A model generated the notes under the pieces. The model was given only the letters and a program-made list of their open reading frames with translations. It was not told the DNA's origin and made no database searches. Shown here one piece after another: positions 1 through 9,629 of a stretch of 64,000 nucleotides of DNA (positions within the stretch are counted from its first letter, which is position 1; every line of letters begins with the position of its first letter). Origin of the DNA: Pedobacter psychrodurus (lineage in GTDB: Bacteria; Bacteroidota; Bacteroidia; Sphingobacteriales; Sphingobacteriaceae); contig NZ_SJSO01000009.1 in assembly GCF_004331735.1 (NCBI RefSeq), forward strand, positions 1-64,000, read 5' to 3'. Both the position numbers and the translations under genes were made by a program.

Positions 1-1
1 A

Positions 2-247
2 AGTATCAAAGGTAAAACCAGGGTACACCGGATGGCTAATAAAGAGCTTAAAAGATTGCTGCATATGTGTGCATTATCTCTAATTCAACATAATGCGGAA
101 TTCAAAACATATTATAATAGAAAAAAGGATGAAGGGAAGCATAGCATGAGCATAATTAATGCTGTTAGAAACAAGATAGCACTAAGAGTTGCTGCAGTTA
201 TAAAAAATCAAGCCAGCTATAAAAATAACTATAATATGGCTGCTTAA
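2..247 (+). CDS. IS110 family transposase, C-terminal end (cut by window edge)
   Basis: The reading frame is open from base 2 and ends at 247, so only the last 81 residues are seen. The stretch GKTRVHRMANKELKRLLHMC, followed by an alternation of short helices (EFKTYYNRKKDEGK, NAVRNKI), is the C-terminal end of the Transposase_20 domain of IS110-type transposases. In that family this part carries the serine-type transesterification region that works with the N-terminal DEDD domain. The internal ATG at 32 is not a real start. Whether the full transposase is intact cannot be seen. Downstream DNA to about position 1000 is non-coding and repeat-rich, as expected at the edge of a mobile element. 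Confidence 0.85.
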   Translation, partial: SIKGKTRVHRMANKELKRLLHMCALSLIQHNAEFKTYYNRKKDEGKHSMSIINAVRNKIALRVAAVIKNQASYKNNYNMAA

Positions 248-276
248 AATTTGTTTTTATCATAACAATCATGCTG

Positions 277-294
277 ATCCGATAGCTATCGGAT
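277..294. repeat. 18-bp perfect palindrome, copy 1
   Basis: ATCCGATAGCTATCGGAT is its own reverse complement. It sits 30 bp after the IS110 transposase stop, inside an outer imperfect pairing (ATGCTGA ... TTCAGCAT, roughly 271-306). The same GATAGCTATC core returns at 9826-9843 and 18858-18877, where it interrupts other repeats. Confidence 0.8.
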
Positions 295-769
295 TTATTC
301 AGCATCCTTCCTGCTATTAATTGATTCTTTAAGAAAGAATAGTCTGGGCACAAATGTTGTTTTTTTACCGCTCTTTGCCGCGGGGAATCAAACTTTTGAG
401 GCATCAAAAGTATGCAAAAATGCTTTGTCAATCCAGCAAGGTGGCTCCTCACCGCCAAACGCTCATCAAAAAAACAGCGGCACTTTGTTTAATCAGGTGT
501 TGTATGTGTTTTCTTTTGTCTGATTGAGCCCTTCGGGGTTTGTGTTTAATATCATTTAAACCTTAAACGCAACGCTTATAAACACAAAACTACTGCGTTT
601 TAGGCTTGGTAGTGCTACTTATTCTTTTCTGCATCTGCTTTTTTGATTCTGCTGCCACTTGGGATTGACGGGCGTTCTTCGGTAAAACTTGTGTTTTGTC
701 AAAGCAAGCTAGTAAAACGCCTAGACTATTCTTAAATATTTGTGTCAACACGATAGGATGAATCGGGAT
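295..769. other. non-coding stretch, no gene recognised
   Basis: Both strands were read. The short open frames here have no recognisable domain and no protein-like composition. The stretch may include the right flank of the IS110 element. Nothing else is supported. Confidence 0.5.
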
Positions 770-965
770 TGCTGGCTTGCGGGCTTTGCATTGCAATCGG
801 GTTTAAGCACAAAGTTTGTGCACCCTGCAACCTCAAAAATGAAAAACTGCCTTGGCCATTTAGCCCCGGCTGAAGCATTACCCTGCAGCAACGAGGTACG
901 AGGAAGCGAAGCGTAAAAGCGAAAGACGGGAGGAAACTTCCTGTTCTATACAGGTTTTGCGCTCC
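770..965 (-). repeat. isolated inverted copy of the 282-bp repeat
   Basis: Read on the minus strand, this stretch starts with GGAGCGCA, then CGCTTTTACGCTTCGCTTCC, TCGTACCTCGTTGCTGCAGG, a GCCGGGGCTAA segment, a GGTTGCAGGGTGCACA segment and TAAACCCGAT. The same order is seen in each unit of the tandem array at 52316-53316 on the plus strand. It is more diverged than those units are from each other and stops near the AGCCC segment. Confidence 0.75.
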
Positions 966-1008
966 GATCTATAAGCTGCATATTTATAAAAAACTGAATA
1001 ACAACAGA

Positions 1009-2019
1009 TTACCACATTTTAATATACGAAGGCACTTTGTAGATATTATTCAGCAATAAACCCAATACAATTTCGTGACTACCATTGCTTACCTGATTTA
1101 ACTCTGATGTTGTAAAGTCGTACGAGTAGGTTAAGTTAACCATCTTGCCGATATTAAAGCCGGCCATTGCCGCAAACGAATCATCTTTACGGTAACTTCC
1201 ACCCAACCAGATTTTGTCTTTAAAAGCCAGTTTAAGGTTTACATCAACAGAAACAGGCGCTGGTGATACATACTTTACCATTATCGATGGTACAGCGGCA
1301 ATTTCATCATCTAAGAAAAACTTATATCCTGCCGTAGCAAAATAATGCGGGGCTTCTTTACCCAGATTATAGCTGTTATCACCTGTAAAACTTAATTTTT
1401 GTGGCAGAATCTGCTGTACAGAAACTCCAGCAAACATCCTGGCACCATACAACCATAAACCAATACTCAAATCGGGCTTTACCTGATTAATCAATGCCCT
1501 GTTCATTACCGGATCAATCGGTGTATCGAAAGTAAGCGCATTAACATCTAACGAAATACTCGAAACCCCTGCAGCAACACCTGCCGAAAGATTAAAATTA
1601 TTACTTAGCTGTAAATGATAAGCATAAGTCACATTGGCATCCAATCTTTTTATCGGACCAGTTTTATCTAAAACAGCGGTTACCCCCATTCCATGATGCG
1701 ATGGCGACGACATGTAATTTTGCATATAGTTCCGGTCCATCGGATTACCTGTTTGCTCAGGGAAAGAGGTTAGCGCATTACTCCACAATTGATTGTCGCC
1801 CAGTGCCCAATGTGCCGATACAAATGAAGTTTGAGGTGCATCGGTAATACCCGACCATTGTTTGCGGTAACCCGCTTTAAAATCAAGGTAATTTTCAATT
1901 CCCGACAGCGCCGGATTTAACAGATACTGATTAAAAATATACTGGGTGTACTGTGGCTTTTGTTGTGCAAAAACCTTAAATGTTGCAAAAAGGGCAAATA
2001 TGATGATAAGCTTCTTCAA
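1009..2019 (-). CDS. PorP/SprF family type IX secretion system membrane protein
   Basis: A 336-residue protein with a signal peptide (MKKLIIIFALFATFKVFAQ) followed by QKPQYTQYIFNQYLLNPALS, the hallmark opening of the PorP/SprF family. The rest alternates short beta strands with G/aromatic turns, as in an outer-membrane barrel. In Bacteroidota these proteins are usually encoded next to large secreted proteins with a type B (gliding-motility) C-terminal sorting domain and are thought to help anchor or export them. Exactly that partner lies 1 bp upstream on the same strand (2021-5578), so the two are one operon. No truncation is seen. The assignment to the family is firm; the role with this partner is inferred from gene order. 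Confidence 0.9.
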   Translation of the reverse strand: MKKLIIIFALFATFKVFAQQKPQYTQYIFNQYLLNPALSGIENYLDFKAGYRKQWSGITDAPQTSFVSAHWALGDNQLWSNALTSFPEQTGNPMDRNYMQNYMSSPSHHGMGVTAVLDKTGPIKRLDANVTYAYHLQLSNNFNLSAGVAAGVSSISLDVNALTFDTPIDPVMNRALINQVKPDLSIGLWLYGARMFAGVSVQQILPQKLSFTGDNSYNLGKEAPHYFATAGYKFFLDDEIAAVPSIMVKYVSPAPVSVDVNLKLAFKDKIWLGGSYRKDDSFAAMAGFNIGKMVNLTYSYDFTTSELNQVSNGSHEIVLGLLLNNIYKVPSYIKMW

Positions 2020-2020
2020 T

Positions 2021-5000
2021 TTATCTGATTATAGTGAGCGGTCCTGTTATTGTTTTTCGTCCGTTGCGGGGGTTGATGATATAATAATAAACACCTACTG
2101 GAAGGGGCTCATTGCGGTAATTTCCATCAAAAGGAATTTTATATCCATTGCTAAAAAACACCTTATTTCCGTTTCTGTTAAAAATTTCGACAGTAGCATT
2201 TGGATAAGATTCTAAATATTTTATGATCCAGGTATCATTTACATTATCGCCATTTGGCGTAAAGGTATTTGGGGAATTTAGCGTTTGCAAAACTTTAACC
2301 AGTACCTTCGATGTTGTGGCACATCCGTCTGGCTGTGTGGTTGCTGTAAGCGTATACTCTGTATCGTTATCTGGTGATGCAATGGGATTTAATACATCCG
2401 TTTTGTTCAAACCTGTTGCAGGCGCCCATTTATATTTCAAATTAGTGCCTTCAGCTGTTGCAGGGATTTCGATCTGCCCGCCTGCTAAAATGTAAACCAA
2501 TGTACCTGCGTTAGCAACAGGCGATTTGTACACCTCAATCGTATTAGTTATAGCGCTGGGGCAACCATTATCACCTGTAAATGTATAAGTGATGATATGT
2601 GGCCCAAGCCCGGCAATTTTAGGATTAAAGGTGCCATCCGCTTTCATCCCTTCACCACTATATACGCCTGGTGCCCCATTCATTTCTTCTCCAGCTTTCT
2701 GTTTAGCCTGCGTAATTAAAACTGTACCATCGGCCTCACAAACCGGAGCCATATTATCAAACACCAATTGCGGAACTGGTTTTAACGTAAGTGTTTTATC
2801 CAAATATTTAAAACAGTTTTCTCCAGAATAGGCAACAAGCCTGATGTTAAATGTTTGGTCGGTAGTGCCACCAAAAGTATCATACTTAATAATAAAGACT
2901 TCGTTATTATCCGGATAAGGGATTGTTTTATAAATGGAAGTTTCTTTACCAAAATCTCTATAAATCTCAATCTTTGTGATGCTACCCGTAAATACAGTAG
3001 AGGTATTTTTAATGATGATATCTTCGCTAGCACAACTATGGTCGTTTATAATATCAAAATCAGCTGCTTTAACATCACCATTAACCGTAAATGGTTTTGA
3101 TACGAACGTCTCACAACCATCCTGATTTTTCACCGTCAGGGTCACATTATAATTACCCGTGGCAGCTGGTATAAAAGTACCATCAAACCCGGTAGAAGTA
3201 GCTAATGCATTGCCACTATTATCAATATATTGCCATTGAGCAGTTAAACCCGTAATAGTTCCATCTGCATTTTTGGAGGTATTTTTAAACTTAGCTATTC
3301 CATCCGTTAAACAAAAATCAGGAAGTTCGAAACCAGCAGATTGTGGATCAATAACAGTTACGGTTTTGCTTTTCACTATACTCGCACAGCCTTTATCACT
3401 TTCGGTCGTTAGTGTAATGATATAAGATCCAGTAGCACCATATTGATGGATGGGGTGCTGTTCAGTAGAAGGCGTACTTCCGTCGCCAAAATCCCAGGTC
3501 CATTTCATGATAGTTCCCGGATTTTCAATTGTCGATTTTTCAGTTAAAACGATAGGTTTGCCTGTGCATAAACCTTTTACATCAAAATCGGATATGGGCT
3601 GAGGGTTAATCACAATTGAAAATGCAGAAGATGTTTCTGAACATTTCGAATCTGTTGTAGCCGTTAAAACTACATTATAAGTTCCCGGACGATCATAAAT
3701 ATGAACAGGGTTCTGCTCAGTAGATGTTTTTTCATCACCAAAATCCCATAGCCATTGTGTAATGCTCCTTGAATTTGAATTGGATTCACTTTTATCGGTA
3801 AACTGAACACCACTAGACTGGCAACCGGTAGCAGGTAATTCGAATGCGGCCGTAGGCTGATTATCAACCGAAAAATCGATAATCAATTCTTCTGTATTAC
3901 CACAATTATCAGCATTGGGTTTAGTTGCAGTTACTTTAAACTGGTAATCACCAGGATTTGGATAATTCAGGTCGTTAGGATACTTATAGGTGTAATAAGT
4001 ATTATTATCATTTGGCCTGGTAAAGGTGTTTATTGCCACCGGACTATTATCAGTAAAACTCGTTGCCCCCTGAATCTCCCAATCTAATTTAATGGCCTGA
4101 TAAGGTAAATTTATGGTTAAACTTATCGGCTCCCCTAAACAACCGCTGCTAATAGGTTGCCCCGTAACCGTACTGGTGGGTTGAAAAGTAAAATTCTGAA
4201 TATTTGCCCCAGCTAAGTATGCATAAGATTCTACTGGTCCATAACCGTATGAAATTGCCGAAAAACCACCTGCTGCAGATAATCGGTGTTGGGGCTGCGT
4301 ATTGGTCACATCAATTACGGCATAGCTAAATACGTTATCAATAGCAGTAAAATTATTCACCGGGTTACCATCAAGCCTAAATGACGCTATATCTGCTGTT
4401 TTAATAATTACATTCAGATAGTATCTAGTGATCTGAGTAGGCACTCTTACCGATCCCAGATCTGAAAAAACCGTAATATTATTTAGTGTTTGCTCTACAG
4501 GATTAAGCACTGTTATTTCAGGATCGCCTGGAAATTGATATTGGTTGGTATTGGTGCCATTGTTTAGATTGCAAGTTTGCGAAGTTTGGTATTGCGCCAC
4601 AGCAATTGGTTTCGAACCTGAAATTACATTTGCCGAAGTAGAAAAAAAGGTAACTACCGATCCTTTAATATATGGATTAGAAAGAGGAGTTCCATTGGCA
4701 TCGGTAGTACTACCATTAACGGTTAATACCGTATTATCTTCAGCCACAATTACCCTCATAATATCGGTATTACCATGAAGGGTATTATAAAAAGGTGCGG
4801 TTACAAAATTTCTCCCCCATGCCGAAACTGGAAAAACCTGCTGATACAGGTTATCGCCCCCACTCGGATTACGGCTATTACCTGCATTACAAAATGCTGC
4901 CCAGGTATTACCCGTAAATACAGCTACAGGATTACAATTTAAGGCTTTAATGTGGCTTCCTGTTAAATCGCCAACTGATTGATATTGATAAACATCACCT

Positions 5001-5578
5001 CTATTTAACTTAATGGTAAAAGTCGTATTGGCGGTTCTTCCTCCATATCTTTCGTTTTGTTTAGGCGTAATTTCCACATCAGTATTATCAACTGTTGCCA
5101 CAATAGTAAATTGCGAAAAACCTTGTTGATTTCCACGGTTTTCATAACTAAAGGCATAATATTCTTGTCCAAGTGTATTTGTTGGCAATACTAAAGTACC
5201 ACCCGTACGGGCATTATTAGAAATAATACTATATAATGATATCGCTTTAGTTGTAACCACATGAATGGCTTTATTTGGTTCTATTAAATTGGAGCTACCC
5301 ATTAATACCGCATAATCATTTGGATTGATTACAAATGGCAAGCAGGTATTGGCAGGTACAGTGGCACCAGCCGGAGAAATTAAAGTATTACCGATATAAA
5401 CTTCATATCCGGTAGCTTGATCTGCAGATAAAAATAAGGTTAACCTTGACCTGTCTCCATCGATATGGCCGGCATACGGAACATAAAAATCTTTCCCCTT
5501 ATTTGATGTGTTTTGAGCAAAAGACAGGGTTGTTGCAAAAAGCAAGAAAAACAAAACCAATAACCAATGCCTGCTCAT
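2021..5578 (-). CDS. large secreted PKD-domain protein with gliding-motility type C-terminal domain
   Basis: A 1185-residue protein with a signal peptide (about 1-21, ending SFAQ). The N-terminal 450 residues form a beta-rich region (IgGFc-binding-like by its KGKDFYVPYAGHIDGDRSRL opening; tentative). Several PKD repeats follow at about 580-830, with the typical WLWDFGDEKTSTEQNPVHIY and WTWDFGDGSTPSTEQHPIHQ cores. The end (about 1100-1185) reads NTFTPNGDNVNDTW, then VEIFNRNGNKVFF, then PVGVYYYII, which is the CHU_C / type B type IX secretion signal. It is therefore expected to cross the outer membrane by type IX secretion and stay at the surface. The PorP/SprF gene follows 1 bp downstream. Ligand or adhesion role is unknown. 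Confidence 0.88.
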   Translation of the reverse strand: MSRHWLLVLFFLLFATTLSFAQNTSNKGKDFYVPYAGHIDGDRSRLTLFLSADQATGYEVYIGNTLISPAGATVPANTCLPFVINPNDYAVLMGSSNLIEPNKAIHVVTTKAISLYSIISNNARTGGTLVLPTNTLGQEYYAFSYENRGNQQGFSQFTIVATVDNTDVEITPKQNERYGGRTANTTFTIKLNRGDVYQYQSVGDLTGSHIKALNCNPVAVFTGNTWAAFCNAGNSRNPSGGDNLYQQVFPVSAWGRNFVTAPFYNTLHGNTDIMRVIVAEDNTVLTVNGSTTDANGTPLSNPYIKGSVVTFFSTSANVISGSKPIAVAQYQTSQTCNLNNGTNTNQYQFPGDPEITVLNPVEQTLNNITVFSDLGSVRVPTQITRYYLNVIIKTADIASFRLDGNPVNNFTAIDNVFSYAVIDVTNTQPQHRLSAAGGFSAISYGYGPVESYAYLAGANIQNFTFQPTSTVTGQPISSGCLGEPISLTINLPYQAIKLDWEIQGATSFTDNSPVAINTFTRPNDNNTYYTYKYPNDLNYPNPGDYQFKVTATKPNADNCGNTEELIIDFSVDNQPTAAFELPATGCQSSGVQFTDKSESNSNSRSITQWLWDFGDEKTSTEQNPVHIYDRPGTYNVVLTATTDSKCSETSSAFSIVINPQPISDFDVKGLCTGKPIVLTEKSTIENPGTIMKWTWDFGDGSTPSTEQHPIHQYGATGSYIITLTTESDKGCASIVKSKTVTVIDPQSAGFELPDFCLTDGIAKFKNTSKNADGTITGLTAQWQYIDNSGNALATSTGFDGTFIPAATGNYNVTLTVKNQDGCETFVSKPFTVNGDVKAADFDIINDHSCASEDIIIKNTSTVFTGSITKIEIYRDFGKETSIYKTIPYPDNNEVFIIKYDTFGGTTDQTFNIRLVAYSGENCFKYLDKTLTLKPVPQLVFDNMAPVCEADGTVLITQAKQKAGEEMNGAPGVYSGEGMKADGTFNPKIAGLGPHIITYTFTGDNGCPSAITNTIEVYKSPVANAGTLVYILAGGQIEIPATAEGTNLKYKWAPATGLNKTDVLNPIASPDNDTEYTLTATTQPDGCATTSKVLVKVLQTLNSPNTFTPNGDNVNDTWIIKYLESYPNATVEIFNRNGNKVFFSNGYKIPFDGNYRNEPLPVGVYYYIINPRNGRKTITGPLTIIR

Positions 5579-5804
5579 TACCTATCAGTTTAGTTTGAAA
5601 ACGTTATACATATTTGTTTGATTAGCTATGCAATATACCATTAATCAAATCACAAGAAAAAACAATTATTAGAATTTTAACAATTTTAAGCGGAAAAACC
5701 AACTTTCGTGTAATAAACTGAGAGAGTAGTGTAAAAAAGTTTCACATACAAAAGTAATGCCTTTTGAAAAAACCAGATTTAGAATGATGAATAAATATCA
5801 TGCA

Positions 5805-5836
5805 AAACAAAAAAGCCACCTTGTTAAAAGTGGCTA
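5805..5836 (-). terminator. rho-independent terminator after the small acidic gene
   Basis: On the minus strand AGCCAC and GTGGCT form a stem around an A/T loop and are followed by TTTTTTGTTTTG. It lies 13 bp beyond the stop of the gene ending at 5849. Confidence 0.75.
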
Positions 5837-5848
5837 TATGATAAATAT

Positions 5849-6061
5849 TCAGTTACTGCCTTGATCGGACTGATCGCCGCTACCGTATTTTGCGGAGAAA
5901 CCTTTAGCTTTCTCATCTGCTTCGCTATCGTTATGGTCTTCAGGTTCTAGATTTTCATCTAAGCGGTCATTCCAATCATTTAATCCCTTTTCAGGATGTT
6001 TCGAATTTTCTGCTGTAAAATCTGATTTCGATTTGGCCAGATCTTCCTTTTTATTTTCCAT
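5849..6061 (-). CDS. small acidic hydrophilic protein, unknown function
   Basis: A 70-residue protein with no hydrophobic segment and many D, E, K, N and S residues; the middle reads EDHNDSEADEKAKGF. It has no recognised domain and looks disordered. A clean terminator follows and the composition is protein-like, which supports a real gene. It lies 57 bp downstream of tatA on the same strand and could share its transcript. Function is not known. Confidence 0.6.
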   Translation of the reverse strand: MENKKEDLAKSKSDFTAENSKHPEKGLNDWNDRLDENLEPEDHNDSEADEKAKGFSAKYGSGDQSDQGSN

Positions 6062-6118
6062 GTTGGCTTTTCTTTTAATTAAAACAGTACCATTAACGGA
6101 AAGTTTTACTTAGTACAA

Positions 6119-6259
6119 TTATTTAACAGGAGGTTCATCTTTGGCATCCTTAAATTCTTTCACACTTCTCCCTATTCCCCTCATCAACTCTGGCAATTTT
6201 TTGCCACCAAAAATAAGCAGGATAACCACTCCTATTAAAATAATTTCTATTGCAGACAT
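6119..6259 (-). CDS. tatA: Sec-independent protein translocase TatA, very short
   Basis: A 46-residue protein beginning MSAIEIILIGVVILLIFGGK. One N-terminal membrane helix (about 3-17) is followed by the FGGKKLPEL hinge and an amphipathic helix (MRGIGRSVKEFKDAKDE), which together define the TatA/TatE family. TatA forms the pore of the twin-arginine pathway for folded proteins, with TatC as receptor; no tatC is in the window. It is shorter than usual TatA proteins because the C-terminal tail is only about 10 residues. A probable client, with an NRRDFIGG signal, is encoded at 24902-25828. The start is the only ATG before the hydrophobic segment. Confidence 0.9.
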   Translation of the reverse strand: MSAIEIILIGVVILLIFGGKKLPELMRGIGRSVKEFKDAKDEPPVK

Positions 6260-6582
6260 ATCTTTATATTTTTTACAATATACGTTAATTCTTCTGAAAT
6301 GGATTGTTGCTTTAAAGCCATTAGTTCATTATGCACTAAAGAAAGATCCTGAAACAAGTTCAGGATGACAGATTCCAAAAACCGAGCGTCATTCCCACGC
6401 AGGTGGGAATCTTAAAGCTTATTGCATTACGATTCCCAATCAAGTTGGGAATGACGAGCCGCTAAAACCTGTCATTGCAACTCCAATGTTTTTCAGTTAA
6501 AAACTGACCTCTCAGGATTATGGAACGAGAGAGACTCACTCCTAACGCCTATCACCACCCCCTAAACGCTAACCGTCTACCG
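6260..6582. other. intergenic stretch with hairpins, no gene
   Basis: Lies upstream of tatA and downstream of the HD gene. It holds a small CCTGAA/TTCAGG hairpin at 6346-6366 followed by GATGACAGATTCC, and the B-type palindrome at 6387-6456. Nothing coding was recognised on either strand. Confidence 0.5.
6387..6456. repeat. interspersed palindrome, family B
   Basis: Begins CGTCATTCCCACGCAGGTGG and ends AAGTTGGGAATGACG, with a central CTTAAAGCTTATTGCATTACG. Two hairpins share outer CGTCATTCCC / GGGAATGACG arms. Other copies are at 18803-18887, 52089-52157 and, as a half copy, 38597-38632. Confidence 0.8.
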
Positions 6583-7437
6583 CTACACTAAAAGGGCATT
6601 CAACGTCCTTTTTTTGATTTTAGGTACCGCGCCATGGCGCATAAATTCGGCAAAACCTTTTAACTGCTTGATCGACTTAATGGCTTCATATCCTTCATAA
6701 GAAGTTCTGATTTTGTTCAGCAGCATGGTATCTGTTTTAAACATATCACTTTCAACCAATATCCCTTTACTCAGAAATTTCTTAATTAGTTCGGCTATTT
6801 TGCCGTTAGCATATAAATGAATTGGCAATTTAAACATATCATTATTTAACTTCTCGAAAGCTTCATTAATCCAAGCCACCTCAGTTTCTGCATTCACCGC
6901 TATTTTTCCATCCTTCAAAACAATGGCAGTCAAAAATTCACGGGCACGCTGACGGGAAATTACCCCACCATGAATACCATCACGCAAAGTGTAATCCAAA
7001 CGATCAGCACAGAGCGCCGGCAATGGCTGCTCTAAAATATCAAACGTACCATACAGAATCTGGTTAACATTATATCCATAATTTAACAGCACATCAGGCA
7101 CTTCAGATTTACATAAAACTTCAGCAAAAACCTTTTCATGATAATCTTCATCTGTATTATCGAAAACATAATCTCCCACATGAGAAAAAGCGGTATGCGA
7201 AATATCGTGCAGCAACCCGGCAATTTGCTCCAGTTCTGAACCACCGAGCATCCTGATCAACATAGTGACGCCAATGGCATGCTCCAAGCGCGAATGGCAG
7301 ATATCTGGATTGACCAAAAATATAGCACCGCTTTGATGTATCCCACCTAACCTTTTTAAAGCATCAGTATTTAACAGATCAGAAAATACCATTGGCAGTT
7401 CCATTTTGCCATATAAAAAATCGTTTACCTGAATCAT
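6583..7437 (-). CDS. HD superfamily phosphohydrolase
   Basis: A 284-residue protein with the full set of HD metal ligands: H48 and H53 in CHSRLEHAIG, H77-D78 in LLHDISHTAFSHVGD with further H81 and H86, and a later Asp in CADRLDYTLRDG. This matches the HD-domain family related to dGTP triphosphohydrolases (YdhJ-like), cytoplasmic enzymes that remove phosphate from nucleotides. The length fits a single HD domain with a helical C-terminal part. The exact substrate cannot be told from sequence. It is transcribed divergently from the regulator gene at 7661 across a 223-bp AT-rich gap. Confidence 0.85.
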   Translation of the reverse strand: MIQVNDFLYGKMELPMVFSDLLNTDALKRLGGIHQSGAIFLVNPDICHSRLEHAIGVTMLIRMLGGSELEQIAGLLHDISHTAFSHVGDYVFDNTDEDYHEKVFAEVLCKSEVPDVLLNYGYNVNQILYGTFDILEQPLPALCADRLDYTLRDGIHGGVISRQRAREFLTAIVLKDGKIAVNAETEVAWINEAFEKLNNDMFKLPIHLYANGKIAELIKKFLSKGILVESDMFKTDTMLLNKIRTSYEGYEAIKSIKQLKGFAEFMRHGAVPKIKKRTLNALLV

Positions 7438-7660
7438 GTTGCTTTATTTTGTTAAGGAATAATTAGAAACAAAAATACTAATTATTTTAGTTTTATTATA
7501 AAAAAATGTTAAAATAAAAATTTCTTAAAACTAAAATAATTAGTCAAAAAACCAACTTTCAAATATTTTGAAAGCTATTATTACAATTTCATGATCAACA
7601 AAAAACCAAGAGAAAAAACAAGCCAATAAATTAAACGTTATACTTGTAAAAAACAGGTAT

Positions 7661-8314
7661 ATGGCAACCGCTCAGCAAATTAGAAAAGCATATTTAGATT
7701 ATGTTTTAACGAATGATGAAAAACCAAAATCGGTTTATATTTTTGTGAAGAAGCTTAAAATTACTGAGGCGGATTTTTATCAGTTTTTCTCTTCTTTCGA
7801 AAGTATAGAAAAAACAATCTGGTTCGAACTTACTTTCGAAACCATTAACAAAATCAAAGAGCAGGAAGTTTGGCCCCAATATACAGCCAGAGAAAAAATG
7901 CTTTCTTTCTTTTACAGTTATCTTGAAAACCTGAAGAACGAACGTAGTTTTGTGATTTACAGCTTAAAAAATCATCGTGGTAAATTTTCTACCCCCGATG
8001 TTCTGGCTGGAGTAAAACCTATTTTCGAAAACTTTGCACAAGAAATTATTGAAGAAGGTTTAGATAGTGGCGAGCTTGCCGAGCGCCGTTTTCTAAGTAA
8101 AAGGTACAAAGATGCCTTATGGATTCAGTTTGCTTTTATTGTTAATTTTTGGATTAACGATGATAGCGAAGGTTTCGAAAAAAGCGATGAAGCCATCGAA
8201 AAAGGCATCAATGTAACTTTCGATCTTTTTCAGTATTCGCCCATTGATAATTTATTGGAATATGGGAAGTTTTTATCTAGGAATGGAAAGTTTGCAGATA
8301 AGATGAGGTTTTAA
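7661..8314 (+). CDS. TetR family-like transcriptional regulator
   Basis: A 217-residue, mostly helical protein. Residues 5-50 (AQQIRKAYLDYVLTNDEKPK then VYIFVKKLKITEADFYQFFS) form a TetR-type helix-turn-helix in which the recognition helix is followed by the usual F/Y-rich stretch. The remainder resembles a TetR ligand-binding domain. TetR proteins are usually repressors released by a small ligand. Only 7 bp separate it from the UbiB-type kinase gene, so they form one operon and the regulator probably controls it. A TATACTTG element 24 bp before the start resembles the Bacteroidota -7 box (one mismatch). Confidence 0.75.
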   Translation: MATAQQIRKAYLDYVLTNDEKPKSVYIFVKKLKITEADFYQFFSSFESIEKTIWFELTFETINKIKEQEVWPQYTAREKMLSFFYSYLENLKNERSFVIYSLKNHRGKFSTPDVLAGVKPIFENFAQEIIEEGLDSGELAERRFLSKRYKDALWIQFAFIVNFWINDDSEGFEKSDEAIEKGINVTFDLFQYSPIDNLLEYGKFLSRNGKFADKMRF

Positions 8315-8321
8315 ACACCAG

Positions 8322-9623
8322 ATGAAGACACAAAAAAGTATTCCAACTACCAAGGTAGAGCGCTCCGCAAAATTTGTTAAAACCGGTATTCAGATCGGAG
8401 GCAACTATATTAAACATTACTCCAAAAAACTGTTTAACCCCCAAATGGACCGCGAGCAGCTAAATGAGGATAATGCCACCGACATTTATAAATCGCTGAG
8501 TGAATTAAAGGGAAGCGCCTTAAAAATTGCACAAATGCTGAGCATGGATAAAAATATCCTGCCGAAATCGTATGTTGATAAATTTACTCAGTCGCAATAC
8601 AATGCCCCGCCCCTTTCGGGTCCATTAATTGTGCGAACCTTCACCAAGAATTTCGGTAAAACACCAGAAAATATTTTCGATAGCTTTAACCTAAGCTCCA
8701 GCAATGCGGCATCTATTGGGCAGGTACATCAGGCAATGCTTAATGGTAAAAAACTGGCCGTTAAAATTCAATATCCAGGTGTGGGAGATAGTATTTCTTC
8801 CGATTTAAAACTGGTAAAACCTTTCGCTTTTCGTTTATTGGGCATGTCGGAAAGGGAATTAAATATTTATATTAAAGAAGTTGAAGAACGTTTACTCGAA
8901 GAAACAGATTACGAACTGGAAATTAAGCGTTCAATTGAATTTTCTGAAGCCTGTAAAAACCTTAACCATGTGGTATTTCCGAAATATTATCCCGAATTAT
9001 CAGGGAAGCGGATCATTACCATGGACTGGATTGATGGTTTACATTTAAAAGAATTTTTACAAACTAACCCTTCTCAAGAACTTCGAAATAAAATAGGACA
9101 GGCGTTGTGGGATTTTTACAACTTTCAACAGCACGAACTCAGGGCCGTACACGCCGATCCACATCCAGGGAATTTTATGATTACGCCAGATGAAAATTTA
9201 GGTGTAATTGATTTTGGCTGTATTAAAGAGATGCCTGATGATTTCTATTACCCGTTTTTCTCCTTAATTTCTACTGATGTAATTAACGATAAAAATAAAA
9301 CGATAGATGCCTTTAGAAAACTAGATATGATCCATGCGGACGATTCTCCGGAGCAGATTGAGTTTTACCATAAATCTTATGGGGAGATGATTAGTCTCTT
9401 TGCCAAACCTTATACCAGTAAATCTTTCGATTTTAGTAAACCTGATTTTTTTGAGCAACTATATGCTTATGGCGAAAAAATTTCGAAAATGCCAGAATTT
9501 AAACAGGCCCGTGGGGTAAAACATTTTATTTATGTTAACCGAACTAATTTTGGTCTGTATACGATATTACATGAATTAAAAGCAACGGTTAAAACAGATA
9601 CATTTAAGCCTCATATTAGATAG
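8322..9623 (+). CDS. AarF/UbiB/ABC1 atypical kinase family protein
   Basis: A 433-residue protein with the markers of the ADCK/UbiB family: the ALKIAQMLSMD segment in place of the KxGQ motif, the Ala-rich nucleotide loop NAASIGQVHQAML, the lysine in LAVKIQYPG, the catalytic segment HADPHPGNFM and the metal-binding LGVIDFG. UbiB proteins are membrane-associated ATPases that support ubiquinone synthesis; Bacteroidota make menaquinone, so the client pathway here is uncertain. No C-terminal membrane helices are evident. It is paired with a TetR-like regulator 7 bp upstream, a combination that suggests response to a lipid or quinone-like ligand (inference). Confidence 0.88.
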   Translation: MKTQKSIPTTKVERSAKFVKTGIQIGGNYIKHYSKKLFNPQMDREQLNEDNATDIYKSLSELKGSALKIAQMLSMDKNILPKSYVDKFTQSQYNAPPLSGPLIVRTFTKNFGKTPENIFDSFNLSSSNAASIGQVHQAMLNGKKLAVKIQYPGVGDSISSDLKLVKPFAFRLLGMSERELNIYIKEVEERLLEETDYELEIKRSIEFSEACKNLNHVVFPKYYPELSGKRIITMDWIDGLHLKEFLQTNPSQELRNKIGQALWDFYNFQQHELRAVHADPHPGNFMITPDENLGVIDFGCIKEMPDDFYYPFFSLISTDVINDKNKTIDAFRKLDMIHADDSPEQIEFYHKSYGEMISLFAKPYTSKSFDFSKPDFFEQLYAYGEKISKMPEFKQARGVKHFIYVNRTNFGLYTILHELKATVKTDTFKPHIR

Positions 9624-9629
9624 AGAGTC

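Noticed and set aside
198..796. Short minus-strand open frames after the IS110 gene
   Set aside because: They have no domain, run through palindromes and repeat debris and lack protein-like composition.
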